Shown here one piece after another: positions 44,812-53,803 of a DNA stretch of 64,000 nt (its first letter is position 1; each line of letters begins with the position of its first letter). This DNA comes from CAUTUX01 sp963532875. Lineage in GTDB: Bacteria > Bacillota > Clostridia > Christensenellales > CAG-917. The notes under the pieces were generated by a model. The model saw only the letters and a list, made by a program, of their open reading frames with translations. It had not been told where the DNA came from and did no database searches. A program made the position numbers and the translations under genes. The stretch is from assembly GCA_963532875.1 (NCBI GenBank), contig CAUSLO010000002.1, positions 1-64,000 on the forward strand, written 5' to 3'.

Positions 44812-46008
44812 CTAATAATTCTTTGGCAATTTAGGTACTTTGCCCTTAATTTCTGCGAAGTATATCCTACTCGCATCTGAAAGTGATGCTGCCTTGTTTA
44901 TTTTTTTGCTTACTTTTGTATCTCTTCCATACAATCTTGCATATTGATTAGTTAATATTTTTTTATATTTTTTCAATGATGCCTTATATTCTTTTGCACT
45001 TATAATTCCTTCCTTACGTAATGTTTCTTGAGTCAATACAAACAATTGTGAATGTCCTTCATTACTTGGATGAACATAATCAGGAAAGATTAAATCTTTG
45101 AATCTTGACTCATCATCTCCAACAAGTTTATTAAAATGCTCTTGTGGATCAATTGTCATAAAATCACTTTTACCTTTTATTTCATTTTCAAGAGGAAGGA
45201 ATAAGATTCTAATCATCTCTGCTGTAATTTTTCTGAGGTACGCTCTTCCTTCCTTAGTATCAAAATCTAAGCCTTTTTTACTTTTAAGTGTTTCCTTTAC
45301 TTCTTTAGATACTAAGTTAGTTCCTTCAATAATCGGATTGTATATCTTTTGGAAAATTACTTTTGAGTTTTTCTTCTTTAATTCAATAAGTTTCTCAACT
45401 AATTCTTTTGCATTCTTGCTTACGTTACCTTTCCAAAGGCTTGTTTTCTCTGTGTCTTCAGAAGTGTACATAATCTCATTAAATTTAGTTGATATTTCTG
45501 CAAGTTTATTTGATACGCTCTCGTTATCTGTTTTATCAGTGATTGCTTGTCCTAAACCTATTTTGCCTAGAGCCTCTGCTTCGATAAAGTTTTTTAGTAT
45601 TTCGTTCATGTGTGGTCCAAGCAAATCGTTACCAAAAATAGAAACATGCATTAAATCCGCATCTTTTACTCTTTGAATATAGTTTCTACTATTTGGTACT
45701 TTATAAATTTCTCCATTTCTAGTATAACTAGGTAAATTACCATTAAGTAAATCAACCAAATGTCCTGATTCATGACCAGAAACTGCAGCATTATATACAT
45801 TTATCTTGCTATTACATTGATCCAACAACCCATAATATCCGTAATTATACCTTTCTGTTATTGGTGATGGTCCTATTACTGATTCTGCAATAGAATCTCC
45901 CATTATCAACATGTTTTTGTTTTTAGATTTAGTACATGCACTTAATACCCCCATTACAAGTACTATAAGCAAAACAGAAACACTGAATAAAATTGATTTT
46001 CTTTTCAT
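44812..46008 (-). CDS. SGNH/GDSL-hydrolase-like lipoprotein
   Basis: A 398-residue lipoprotein (Cys25 after VLSA) with an SGNH-type fold. The nucleophile block is MGDSIAES (Ser39), the Gly block lies around AAVSGHESGHL, an Asn is in SIFGNDLLGPH, and the Asp/His pair is in FPDYVHPSNEGHSQL. Such enzymes are esterases or deacetylases acting on surface polysaccharides or lipids; the substrate here is unknown. The ATG at 46008 has AAGG eight nt upstream. It follows the nadD-yqeK-rsfS fusion by 17 nt. Confidence 0.85.
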   Translation of the reverse strand: MKRKSILFSVSVLLIVLVMGVLSACTKSKNKNMLIMGDSIAESVIGPSPITERYNYGYYGLLDQCNSKINVYNAAVSGHESGHLVDLLNGNLPSYTRNGEIYKVPNSRNYIQRVKDADLMHVSIFGNDLLGPHMNEILKNFIEAEALGKIGLGQAITDKTDNESVSNKLAEISTKFNEIMYTSEDTEKTSLWKGNVSKNAKELVEKLIELKKKNSKVIFQKIYNPIIEGTNLVSKEVKETLKSKKGLDFDTKEGRAYLRKITAEMIRILFLPLENEIKGKSDFMTIDPQEHFNKLVGDDESRFKDLIFPDYVHPSNEGHSQLFVLTQETLRKEGIISAKEYKASLKKYKKILTNQYARLYGRDTKVSKKINKAASLSDASRIYFAEIKGKVPKLPKNY

Positions 46009-46025
46009 TTTCCCCACCTTAAAAT

Positions 46026-47504
46026 TTATTCAAAAACCTTCATACTATTACAATTATTTTTCCACATATCCTCAATATTATACTCTTCTCTGGTAGCCTG
46101 ATTCAAGATGTGAACCATTACGCCATTGTAATCCAATACTACCCAGTTTTTTTGATTTGAAATGCCGTTTACTGCATACAATCCGTAATTGTCTTTAACG
46201 GTTTTTTCTATAATATCTGCAAGAGCATTTGTGTGTTTATCGCCTAAGGATGTTGCTATAACAAAATAATCTGCTATATTTGTCTTTCCTGCTACATCTA
46301 TAACGACAATATTCTCCGCCTTATTCTCAAGTAGTTCCTTACAAATAAACTTTCTTAAACGTATTACATCAAGGATATCCTTTCCGTAAATATAGTAATT
46401 AAATGCTTCTTCAGTATTCTTGTGCATCTTCTTATCAATATTTTTATCATATGTATATCTAAGAACATCAATAAAACCTTGTTGAAAATTCTTAAACGCT
46501 GTTTCCCTCAATTTAGGAATTGGCTCATAATCTCTATCGTATGAAACACTGTCTCCTAAATACACAATTTTCTCCAAATCATTCATGTCTGGTTTTGCTG
46601 TTGTATGGCATTCAATAGCATTTAATACATCTTTGTTTTTAACCTTATATACTTTCTTTGCCATTAATGCTCCACCATATTGATGTGCTACTTTAGGGAA
46701 ATCGTCATATACCTCACCCATTGACGTCAAAAAGTCGGTATTTTGTTTTGCACAATCATGTAACAAAGCTGCTAAAAATACGTCGTGATATGGAACTTTA
46801 GAGAAATACTTTGCACGTAAATCCATACATGTAGCAACAACTGCCTTTGTATGTTCAAATAAGTCTTTTGTTTGAGTCTTTTTTAACTTTTTGATTGCTT
46901 CATTGTATTTATCAAACAATTTAGTCTCTTTTAGATATAACTTTTGATTTTTAGTTAAATCTTTTACGGAATTCTTTAAATACAAATTTGTTTTGATTGC
47001 CGTTGAAGATACTTCTTTGCCTTTATACTTTAGCAATCTCATTCTTGCATTATATTTTTTATTAAACATTCTGATATCAGAATTTGATACTTTATACCCT
47101 TCACGCTCTACAATAACTATCTCGTATGATTTAACTAAATTAGTGAAATCTATCCAGTTTCTTATGTTTAAAAAGCTGTCTGAGCCGATTAAAAAGACGA
47201 TTTCGCCATATTTTTCACTTAATTCCTTTAAAACTTCGACTGAAGAATTTCCCTGTTCACGTTTTTTTTCGATGTTATCAATTTTTACTTTATATTTCGC
47301 ATCAGCAAAGAGAATTTTTAACAGTTTTACTCTCTTTGAAAATGGTATTAAACTCTTTTCTTTATATCCTTGATTATATGTCGGACATATTACTAATTTC
47401 TCCGCTTTTGTTTCTTTCATAGCTGCTGTAGCCATTTTTAGATGTTCTTTGTGGCAAGGATCAAATGATCCGCCGAATACTAATGTTTTTTTTATCCCCT
47501 TCAT
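46026..47504 (-). CDS. NadD-YqeK-RsfS triple fusion
   Basis: A single 492-residue frame joining three normally separate neighbours. Residues 1 to about 200 are NadD, nicotinate-mononucleotide adenylyltransferase (VFGGSFDPCHKEHL, FLIGSDSFLNI, VSSTAIKTNL); its nucleotide motif is HKEH where HxGH is usual. Residues about 205-385 are YqeK, an HD-domain Ap4A hydrolase (LFEHTKAVV, LLHDCAKQ, HQYGGALMA, ECHTTAKPDM, LGDSVSYDRDY). Residues about 385-490 are RsfS, the ribosomal silencing factor (VVIDVAGKTNIADYFVIAT, NWVVLDYNGVMVHIL). No stop or frameshift interrupts it. It follows obg by 12 nt. Confidence 0.92.
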   Translation of the reverse strand: MKGIKKTLVFGGSFDPCHKEHLKMATAAMKETKAEKLVICPTYNQGYKEKSLIPFSKRVKLLKILFADAKYKVKIDNIEKKREQGNSSVEVLKELSEKYGEIVFLIGSDSFLNIRNWIDFTNLVKSYEIVIVEREGYKVSNSDIRMFNKKYNARMRLLKYKGKEVSSTAIKTNLYLKNSVKDLTKNQKLYLKETKLFDKYNEAIKKLKKTQTKDLFEHTKAVVATCMDLRAKYFSKVPYHDVFLAALLHDCAKQNTDFLTSMGEVYDDFPKVAHQYGGALMAKKVYKVKNKDVLNAIECHTTAKPDMNDLEKIVYLGDSVSYDRDYEPIPKLRETAFKNFQQGFIDVLRYTYDKNIDKKMHKNTEEAFNYYIYGKDILDVIRLRKFICKELLENKAENIVVIDVAGKTNIADYFVIATSLGDKHTNALADIIEKTVKDNYGLYAVNGISNQKNWVVLDYNGVMVHILNQATREEYNIEDMWKNNCNSMKVFE

Positions 47505-47516
47505 ATTACCTCTTCT

Positions 47517-48776
47517 TTAATCAATCCACTCGAATTCTGATTCACCTATAATGATTGTATCGCCTTCTTGCATTCCTTTTTTCTTTAACTCCGCTACTAG
47601 ACCCTTGTCCTTAATTATTTTTTGGAATAAAGCGAAACTATCTTCTGATGAAATCGTTATAATTTTTTCTAAATATTTAACAAGACCCCCACTTATAAGA
47701 TATACGTTATTTGCCAACACTTCAATACTGAACTCATTTGGATCATTCTTGTCATTCAATTTATAATCAACGACTGTTTTGCCTTTCTTTGGTATGTCTT
47801 TAATTGTATTTCTAATCGTTGATATCAATTCTTCAAGTCCCTTGTGTTCATATGACGAAATTTCAATTACTGGATGATTAATTTTCTTTTTTAAATCTTT
47901 TAACTGAGTTTTGTCGTACACCAAATCCGTTTTTGAAAATACAACTATTTGTGGAATCTTCAGCAATTCTTCTGAATACTTCTTTAACTCTTCATTTATT
48001 ATTAAATAATCTTGATATGGGTCTCTTCCCTCAGATCCACTTGCATCAATTAAATGTACTAATGCCCTTACTCTTTCTATGTGCCTTAAGAAATAATGTC
48101 CCAATCCTAATCCATCACTTGCACCTTCTATTAGTCCTGGAATATCTGCAATTACAAATGAATCATTATATGATTCAACAACTCCAAGATTTGGATTAAT
48201 TGTTGTGAAGTGATAATTGGCAATTTTTGGTTTTGCTGAAGTTAATACAGACAACAGTGTTGACTTCCCCACATTTGGAAAACCAATTAAGCCAACGTCA
48301 GCAATAGTCTTTAGTTCAAGTGTTAATTGAAATTCTTTTGTCTTTTCTCCTAGTTGTGAAAAGTTAGGTGCCTGCCTTCTAGAGTGTGCAAATCGTGCAT
48401 TTCCTTTCCCACCTTCACCACCTTTTAAAGGGATGAACTCTTCACCATCCTCAAACATGTCAGCAATTATTTCGCCAGTTTCTGTTTCTTTAATTATCGT
48501 TCCTATAGGGACATAAATTTTCAAGTCTTCTCCTGATTTACCAGTTGAATTCTTTTTTGCACCATTTTCACCATCTTGGGCTCTGAAATGCTTTTTATAT
48601 CTAAAATCAATTAATGTGTTTTTCTCTTCAGTAGCAACAAAGATAATATCTCCACCTTTACCACCATCGCCTCCATCAGGACCACCATTGGTTACATATT
48701 TTTCTCTATGAAATGAAACTGCACCATTTCCACCATTCCCTGCTTTGACATAAATTTTTACATAATCTAAATACAT
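47517..48776 (-). CDS. obg: GTPase Obg
   Basis: Ribosome-associated GTPase needed for large-subunit assembly. The 419-residue protein has the glycine-rich Obg domain (KAGNGGNGAVSFHREKYV, GGPDGGDGGKGGDIIF) and a G domain with GFPNVGKSTL, DIPGLIEGASDGLGLG and FSKTDL. The C-terminal OCT domain starts near residue 345. AGGGG lies just before the ATG. It precedes the nadD fusion, the common clostridial neighbourhood. Confidence 0.97.
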   Translation of the reverse strand: MYLDYVKIYVKAGNGGNGAVSFHREKYVTNGGPDGGDGGKGGDIIFVATEEKNTLIDFRYKKHFRAQDGENGAKKNSTGKSGEDLKIYVPIGTIIKETETGEIIADMFEDGEEFIPLKGGEGGKGNARFAHSRRQAPNFSQLGEKTKEFQLTLELKTIADVGLIGFPNVGKSTLLSVLTSAKPKIANYHFTTINPNLGVVESYNDSFVIADIPGLIEGASDGLGLGHYFLRHIERVRALVHLIDASGSEGRDPYQDYLIINEELKKYSEELLKIPQIVVFSKTDLVYDKTQLKDLKKKINHPVIEISSYEHKGLEELISTIRNTIKDIPKKGKTVVDYKLNDKNDPNEFSIEVLANNVYLISGGLVKYLEKIITISSEDSFALFQKIIKDKGLVAELKKKGMQEGDTIIIGESEFEWID

Positions 48777-48783
48777 ATTTCCC

Positions 48784-50139
48784 CTAACCTAAATCTTCTA
48801 TAATTGTATTCCCTGCAAGTTTACCTGCACCCATTGCTAAAATAACGGTTGCTGCTCCAGTTTGAGCATCGCCCCCTGCATATACATTTTTTTTACTTGT
48901 TCTATGCTTTTCATCAGTGTATATTGTTCCGTTTTCATTAAACTTGATGTCGCTTGTTGTAGATTCCAAAATTGGGTTTGGTCGTGTTCCAAGGGCAACT
49001 ATTACTTGATCACATTCAATTTCATACTCACTATTTGGTATTACAATCGGTTTTCTTCTACCGCTAGAATCAACATCTCCTAATTCCATTTTTATACACT
49101 TAATACCTTCAACTTTATCTTCACCAATTATTTCAATTGGGTTTGTCAAGAATTCAAATTCAATATCTTCAAGTTCTGCGTGTACAACTTCCTCAGCCCT
49201 TGCTGGCATTTCATTCTTTGTACGTCTATATATAACTGAAACATCTGCCCCTAGTCTCTTAGCAACACGTGCTGCGTCCATTGCTACGTTACCACCACCA
49301 ACTACGACAACTTTGTTCCCTTTCAAGATTGGGGTAACTGAGGAATCTCTATATGCGTTCATCAAATTAACACGTGTTAAATATTCATTTGCTGAATATA
49401 CACCATTTAAATTTTCACCTTTAATTCCTAAGAAAACTGGAAGCCCTGCACCGTTGCCTATAAAGACTGCACTATTTTCAGAAAGTAAATTGTCTACAGT
49501 AAGAGTTCTCCCAATTAATACATTTTTAACAAATTTTATTCCTAACTTTTTCGCTTCGTTCAATTCTCTATCAAGTAGACTCTTACTCAATCTAAATTCA
49601 GGAATTCCATAATTGAGAACTCCACCAAATTCATGTAGGGCTTCGTATACAGTAACGTCAAACCCATTTACAGCCAACTCGCAAGCACATGCTAGCCCAG
49701 CGGGTCCCGAACCTACTACTGCTACTTTTTTCCCATTCTTTTTTATTTCTTTAACTTTTATATCTTCGTGCTCATAAATCCAATCAGCAACAAATCTTTC
49801 AAGTAGACCAATAGCGACTGCTCCGCCAGATTTAATTCTTACGCAATATTTTTCACACTGATTTTCTTGAGGACATACACGTCCACAAATTGCTGGGAAG
49901 TTACTGTATTGTTTTATAACGTTGAATGCATTGAGAAAATTTCCTTCCTTAATTTCTTTAATGAATGTAGGGATATCAATTCCAACTGGGCATCCCATTA
50001 CACATGGCTTTCTCTTACAATTTAGACATCTCTCAGCTTCTGCAATTGCTGTCTCTTTATCATAACCAAGCGCAACCTCATCAAAGGTTGTTGTGGCTAA
50101 TTTAGGATCTAATAACTTTTGTTCGTGTCTGTTTTTCAT
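48784..50139 (-). CDS. nfnB: NfnB-type NADPH-dependent oxidoreductase large subunit
   Basis: A 451-residue flavoprotein of the glutamate-synthase-small-subunit family. The N-terminal cysteine clusters (CLNCKRKPCVMGCPVG and CGRVCPQENQCEKYC) bind two [4Fe-4S] centres, followed by FAD (VVGSGPAGLACACELA) and NADPH (VVGGGNVAMDAARVA) Rossmann motifs. Directly following nfnA with a 4-nt overlap, it is most likely the large subunit of NfnAB, which couples NADH and ferredoxin to NADP+ reduction in anaerobes. Glutamate synthase is less likely since no large subunit is near. Confidence 0.9.
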   Translation of the reverse strand: MKNRHEQKLLDPKLATTTFDEVALGYDKETAIAEAERCLNCKRKPCVMGCPVGIDIPTFIKEIKEGNFLNAFNVIKQYSNFPAICGRVCPQENQCEKYCVRIKSGGAVAIGLLERFVADWIYEHEDIKVKEIKKNGKKVAVVGSGPAGLACACELAVNGFDVTVYEALHEFGGVLNYGIPEFRLSKSLLDRELNEAKKLGIKFVKNVLIGRTLTVDNLLSENSAVFIGNGAGLPVFLGIKGENLNGVYSANEYLTRVNLMNAYRDSSVTPILKGNKVVVVGGGNVAMDAARVAKRLGADVSVIYRRTKNEMPARAEEVVHAELEDIEFEFLTNPIEIIGEDKVEGIKCIKMELGDVDSSGRRKPIVIPNSEYEIECDQVIVALGTRPNPILESTTSDIKFNENGTIYTDEKHRTSKKNVYAGGDAQTGAATVILAMGAGKLAGNTIIEDLG

Positions 50140-50954
50140 TTATCTCTCAAATTGCATTTGTGCTCGTGTTCATTATATATTTTGCTTCGTTTAATTGCTT
50201 CATCAAAATTGATTAAGTGGCCATCAAATTCAGGGCCATCAATACATGCATATTTTATTTTGCTATCATATGAAAGTCGACAACTTCCACACATACCAGT
50301 CCCATCAACCATTATCGAATTCATACTAACAACAGTTTTAATCTTTTTCCCTCTTGTTGCATCGCATATGGTTTTCATCATTATCATAGGTCCAACTGCA
50401 AATACAGCATCATATGTGTTTTTATCTAGTACCCGTTTTAGTTCATCTACGGCATAACCTTTATTCCCATATGAACCGTCGTCAGTTACGATATATAAAT
50501 TGTCAGCACACTTAGAAATCTCATCTTCATAAAAGATTAAATCCTTGGTTTTCGCTGCTAAAATTATGTCCACTTTTTTGCCTTCTGATTTCAACTTTAT
50601 CGCTTGTGAATATATAACTGCTAAACCTATTCCACCTGACACCAATAGAAATTTATCACCAATTAATTCAGTATGATTTCCTAAAGGTCCAAGCAAATCA
50701 GACACTATATCTCCAACTCCCAAATTACAGATTTCTCTTGTTGAAAATCCAATATTTTGGACTAAGACACTAACTGACTTTTCCTCACGATTGTATTTAA
50801 AAATTGTTAAAGGTATCCTTTCGCTTTTATCATTTGCACGTATAATTACAAATTGTCCTGGTAGACAATTCTTAGATACTAAAGAAGAATGAATTTTGAT
50901 TTCGATAATGTTGTCTGATATTTGTTGTTTGTATAAAATTTCATTCTCTTTCAT
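50136..50954 (-). CDS. nfnA: NfnA-type FAD/NAD-binding subunit
   Basis: A 272-residue protein of the dihydroorotate-dehydrogenase electron-transfer (PyrK-like) family. It has an FAD-binding barrel with RIPLTIFKYN, an NAD domain (LLVSGGIGLAVIYSQA) and a C-terminal [2Fe-2S] loop DGTGMCGSCRLS with a further Cys in YACIDGPEFDGH. Paired with nfnB it should form the bifurcating NADH-dependent ferredoxin:NADP+ oxidoreductase. It overlaps nth by 4 nt. Confidence 0.9.
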   Translation of the reverse strand: MKENEILYKQQISDNIIEIKIHSSLVSKNCLPGQFVIIRANDKSERIPLTIFKYNREEKSVSVLVQNIGFSTREICNLGVGDIVSDLLGPLGNHTELIGDKFLLVSGGIGLAVIYSQAIKLKSEGKKVDIILAAKTKDLIFYEDEISKCADNLYIVTDDGSYGNKGYAVDELKRVLDKNTYDAVFAVGPMIMMKTICDATRGKKIKTVVSMNSIMVDGTGMCGSCRLSYDSKIKYACIDGPEFDGHLINFDEAIKRSKIYNEHEHKCNLRDK

Positions 50955-51571
50955 TGCTTATTCCTATATTCGCATATGTTATTTAATTTGCACTCTTCAC
51001 AATTCGGATTCTGAGATTTGCAAATATACCTACCTTGAAAAATTAAAAGATGATGCAGTTCACTCCAATCCTGTTTATCAAAAGATTTTTCAAGTCCTCT
51101 TTGTGTATCCTCAACTTTGCTTGTGTGAACAATTCCAAGTCTATTTGAAACTCTGTGCACATGTGTATCAACGGCAATTGCTGGCTCTTGATATGCAGTT
51201 GAAATTACTACATTTGCGGTCTTAATTCCTACTCCTGGCAACTTAACTAAATCCTTTACGGTTTTAGGTATTTCGCCCAATTCTACTACCTTTTTAGCCA
51301 TTTCTTGGATGTTTTTTGCCTTAGACTTATAAAATCCGCATGAAAATATAAGTCTTTCTAGTTCAGTAATCGGCAAATTGGCTATTTCTGTTGCAGTTTT
51401 TGCTCGTTTAAACAATTCTTGCGTAACTATATTTACTCTCTTATCTGTACATCTTGCAGACAAAATTACGGCAACTAGTAACTCAAATACGCTACCGTAA
51501 TTTAATTCACATTGTGCACCTGGATGCATTTCTCTTAGTTTAGAAAGTATTTCTTTATTTCTATTGTCCAT
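50951..51571 (-). CDS. nth: Endonuclease III
   Basis: Base-excision-repair glycosylase/AP lyase for oxidised pyrimidines. The 206-residue protein has the helix-hairpin-helix LVKLPGVGIKTANVVIS carrying the catalytic Lys, and AVDTHVHRVSNRLGI with the catalytic Asp. The [4Fe-4S] motif C-x6-C-x2-C-x5-C follows in CKSQNPNCEECKLNNIC. Normal length. It overlaps the WYL regulator by 11 nt and nfnA by 4 nt. Confidence 0.96.
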   Translation of the reverse strand: MDNRNKEILSKLREMHPGAQCELNYGSVFELLVAVILSARCTDKRVNIVTQELFKRAKTATEIANLPITELERLIFSCGFYKSKAKNIQEMAKKVVELGEIPKTVKDLVKLPGVGIKTANVVISTAYQEPAIAVDTHVHRVSNRLGIVHTSKVEDTQRGLEKSFDKQDWSELHHLLIFQGRYICKSQNPNCEECKLNNICEYRNKQ

Positions 51572-52547
51572 TTACTTTATCTAGTGCATTCTGTAAAAAA
51601 GCAACATATCCAGCAACTACTTCTGATGGTTTAATTATTTGAACCTTCTCTTTTAATCCTACTAACCACGCATAGAATTGATCTGATAAATCTGTCTTAG
51701 CTGACATGACCGCATATTCATCCTCAACTGAATTAATCTTCATTGTTTGCCCAAATTTATCTATCATGGCATTTGTTATTGACTTGTGGAATCTCAAAAA
51801 CACCCTTCTCTCATCTCCACCAAACATTGCAAATTGCTTGCTCAAATACTCGTCTAAATTGAAATTATTGATGTTATCATACAGTACAACAACATCTTCG
51901 CTGATACTTACTTCATGCATTCTATCAATTCTATAATTTGAAAGTTCTTTGTGGTTATCATCGTATCCAATCAAATAATACTTGTTATCGCTAAGCACCA
52001 ACTTAACTGGATTTAAGATATACTTTTCGCCTTTTTTTCTGTATGTAATTGATAAATCGAATTCATAATCAAAGTACTTAAAAGATATTTTTTTGCGTTG
52101 AAATATGGCTTTATTAATTGCCACAATATTGCTATATAACTCATCATTCGTTGTTCGTGATAACAGTTCCTCACTACGTTGTGCAAGTTGATCTGACCAC
52201 TCCTCACTTCCAAGTTTTGATATTTTATAAATTAGTTTTTTTGCTTTTTCTTGTGGCAAAAAGTTAGCAAATGAAACTGCATCAACTAGCAACTGCAATT
52301 CAGCAAGATTGAATGACATGCTGTCAATATAGTACATGTTTCTTTTCTTTTTAATTGTCTTTATGTCGTATCCGAAATCAACTAATTCTTCAATATCTTT
52401 GTATAATGTTTTCCTATCGCAACTTATTCCTAGAGACTCAAGTCTGCTCAAAATTTCTACTGAACTAATAGGGAAATCTTTGGAACTTTCTAACCTTAGA
52501 ATTTCCAATATTTTTAGTAACTTAATTTTTTGAGCATGCATTTTCAT
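51561..52547 (-). CDS. WYL-domain transcriptional regulator
   Basis: A 328-residue protein with an N-terminal winged helix (KIKLLKILEILRLESSKDF ... VEILSRLESLGISCDRKTLYKDIEEL) and a WYL domain from about residue 150 (ISFKYFDYE, LNPVKLVLSDNKYYLIGYD, RIDRMHEV). WYL proteins usually sense a ligand or nucleic acid and regulate nearby or stress genes; no target is evident. It sits inside the glyA-nth-nfn run with a TAATG junction to glyA, so it may control this operon. Confidence 0.9.
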   Translation of the reverse strand: MKMHAQKIKLLKILEILRLESSKDFPISSVEILSRLESLGISCDRKTLYKDIEELVDFGYDIKTIKKKRNMYYIDSMSFNLAELQLLVDAVSFANFLPQEKAKKLIYKISKLGSEEWSDQLAQRSEELLSRTTNDELYSNIVAINKAIFQRKKISFKYFDYEFDLSITYRKKGEKYILNPVKLVLSDNKYYLIGYDDNHKELSNYRIDRMHEVSISEDVVVLYDNINNFNLDEYLSKQFAMFGGDERRVFLRFHKSITNAMIDKFGQTMKINSVEDEYAVMSAKTDLSDQFYAWLVGLKEKVQIIKPSEVVAGYVAFLQNALDKVNGQ

Positions 52548-53803
52548 TAAAATATAACGTCTCCTTCATAGATTGGATGTTTTTTACACATATCTATTAC
52601 TTGTGCTCTAACTTCATCGAATACACTCTCTTTTTTATTGATAACAAGTTTGATTAATCTTGCTATCTCTTTCATATCGTTCTCTTTTAATCCACGTGTT
52701 GTAACGGCAGGAGTGCCAATTCTTACCCCACTTGTTACGAATGGTTTCTCAGGATCATTTGGTATTGAGTTTTTATTAACGGTAATATTTACCTCATCCA
52801 ACATATGTTCTAATTCTTTTCCAGTTATTCCAGTTCCAATCAAGTTAAGCAACATCAAATGGTTATCAGTTCCTCCAGTAACCAATTTAAGTCCTTGCTT
52901 TAAAAATGCTTCACTAAGTGACTTTGCATTCTTAATTACTTGTTTTTGATATTCAACAAATTCTTTGCTTAATGCTTCTTTAAATGCAATTGCCTTTGCT
53001 GCTATAACATGCATTAAAGGTCCGCCCTGAGTCCCTGGAAAAATTGTTTTGTTAATTGTCTTAGCGATTTCTTCATTATTAGTTAAAATCAAACCGCCAC
53101 GTGGTCCTCTTAAAGTCTTGTGTGTTGTTGATGTTACTATGTCTGCATACTCCATTGGTGATGGATGCAAGCCAGTTGCAACAAGTCCTGCAATGTGTGC
53201 AATGTCTACCATTAAATACGCACCAACTGCATCTGCAATTTCTTTGAATTTCTTAAAATCTAAAGTTCTAGGATATGCACTTGCTCCTGCAACAATTAGT
53301 TTTGGTTTGCACTTTTTTGCAATCTTCATTACTTCGTCGTAGTCTATGAATCCAGTTTCCTCATTAATGCCATATGGTATAACATTAAATAACTTGCCAC
53401 TCATATTAACTTTTGAGCCATGTGTTAAGTGTCCCCCTGCTGGTAACGACATTCCCATAAAAGTATCGCCAGATTCTAAAACACTTAGATATCCTGCAAA
53501 ATTAGCATTTGATCCACTATGTGGCTGTACATTGGCAAATTTTGCATTGAATAACTTCTTAGCACGTTCAATTGCAATCTCCTCTGCGTAATCTACAAAT
53601 TGGCAACCGCCGTAATATCTTTTTCTTGGATATCCTTCTGCATATTTGTTTGTGTAAAATGATCCCATCGCCGCCATAACTCCTGGTGAAGCAATATTTT
53701 CACTAGCAATTAACTCTAGATTGTTTTGTTGTCTCTCCAACTCTTTTGCCATTGAATCAAACAATTCTGGGTCAACTTCTTTTATAATTTTTAAATCTAT
53801 CAT
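52547..53803 (-). CDS. glyA: Serine hydroxymethyltransferase
   Basis: PLP enzyme that makes glycine and 5,10-methylene-tetrahydrofolate from serine. The 418-residue protein has LELIASENIASPGVMAAMGS, YAEGYPRKRYYGGC, VDIAHIAGLVATGLHPSP and the PLP-lysine block VTSTTHKTLRGPRGG. Full length. The ATG overlaps the hisS stop by 4 nt. Confidence 0.97.
   Translation of the reverse strand: MIDLKIIKEVDPELFDSMAKELERQQNNLELIASENIASPGVMAAMGSFYTNKYAEGYPRKRYYGGCQFVDYAEEIAIERAKKLFNAKFANVQPHSGSNANFAGYLSVLESGDTFMGMSLPAGGHLTHGSKVNMSGKLFNVIPYGINEETGFIDYDEVMKIAKKCKPKLIVAGASAYPRTLDFKKFKEIADAVGAYLMVDIAHIAGLVATGLHPSPMEYADIVTSTTHKTLRGPRGGLILTNNEEIAKTINKTIFPGTQGGPLMHVIAAKAIAFKEALSKEFVEYQKQVIKNAKSLSEAFLKQGLKLVTGGTDNHLMLLNLIGTGITGKELEHMLDEVNITVNKNSIPNDPEKPFVTSGVRIGTPAVTTRGLKENDMKEIARLIKLVINKKESVFDEVRAQVIDMCKKHPIYEGDVIF

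Noticed and set aside
45098..45676. 192-codon plus-strand open frame
   Set aside because: Antisense shadow of the SGNH lipoprotein gene.
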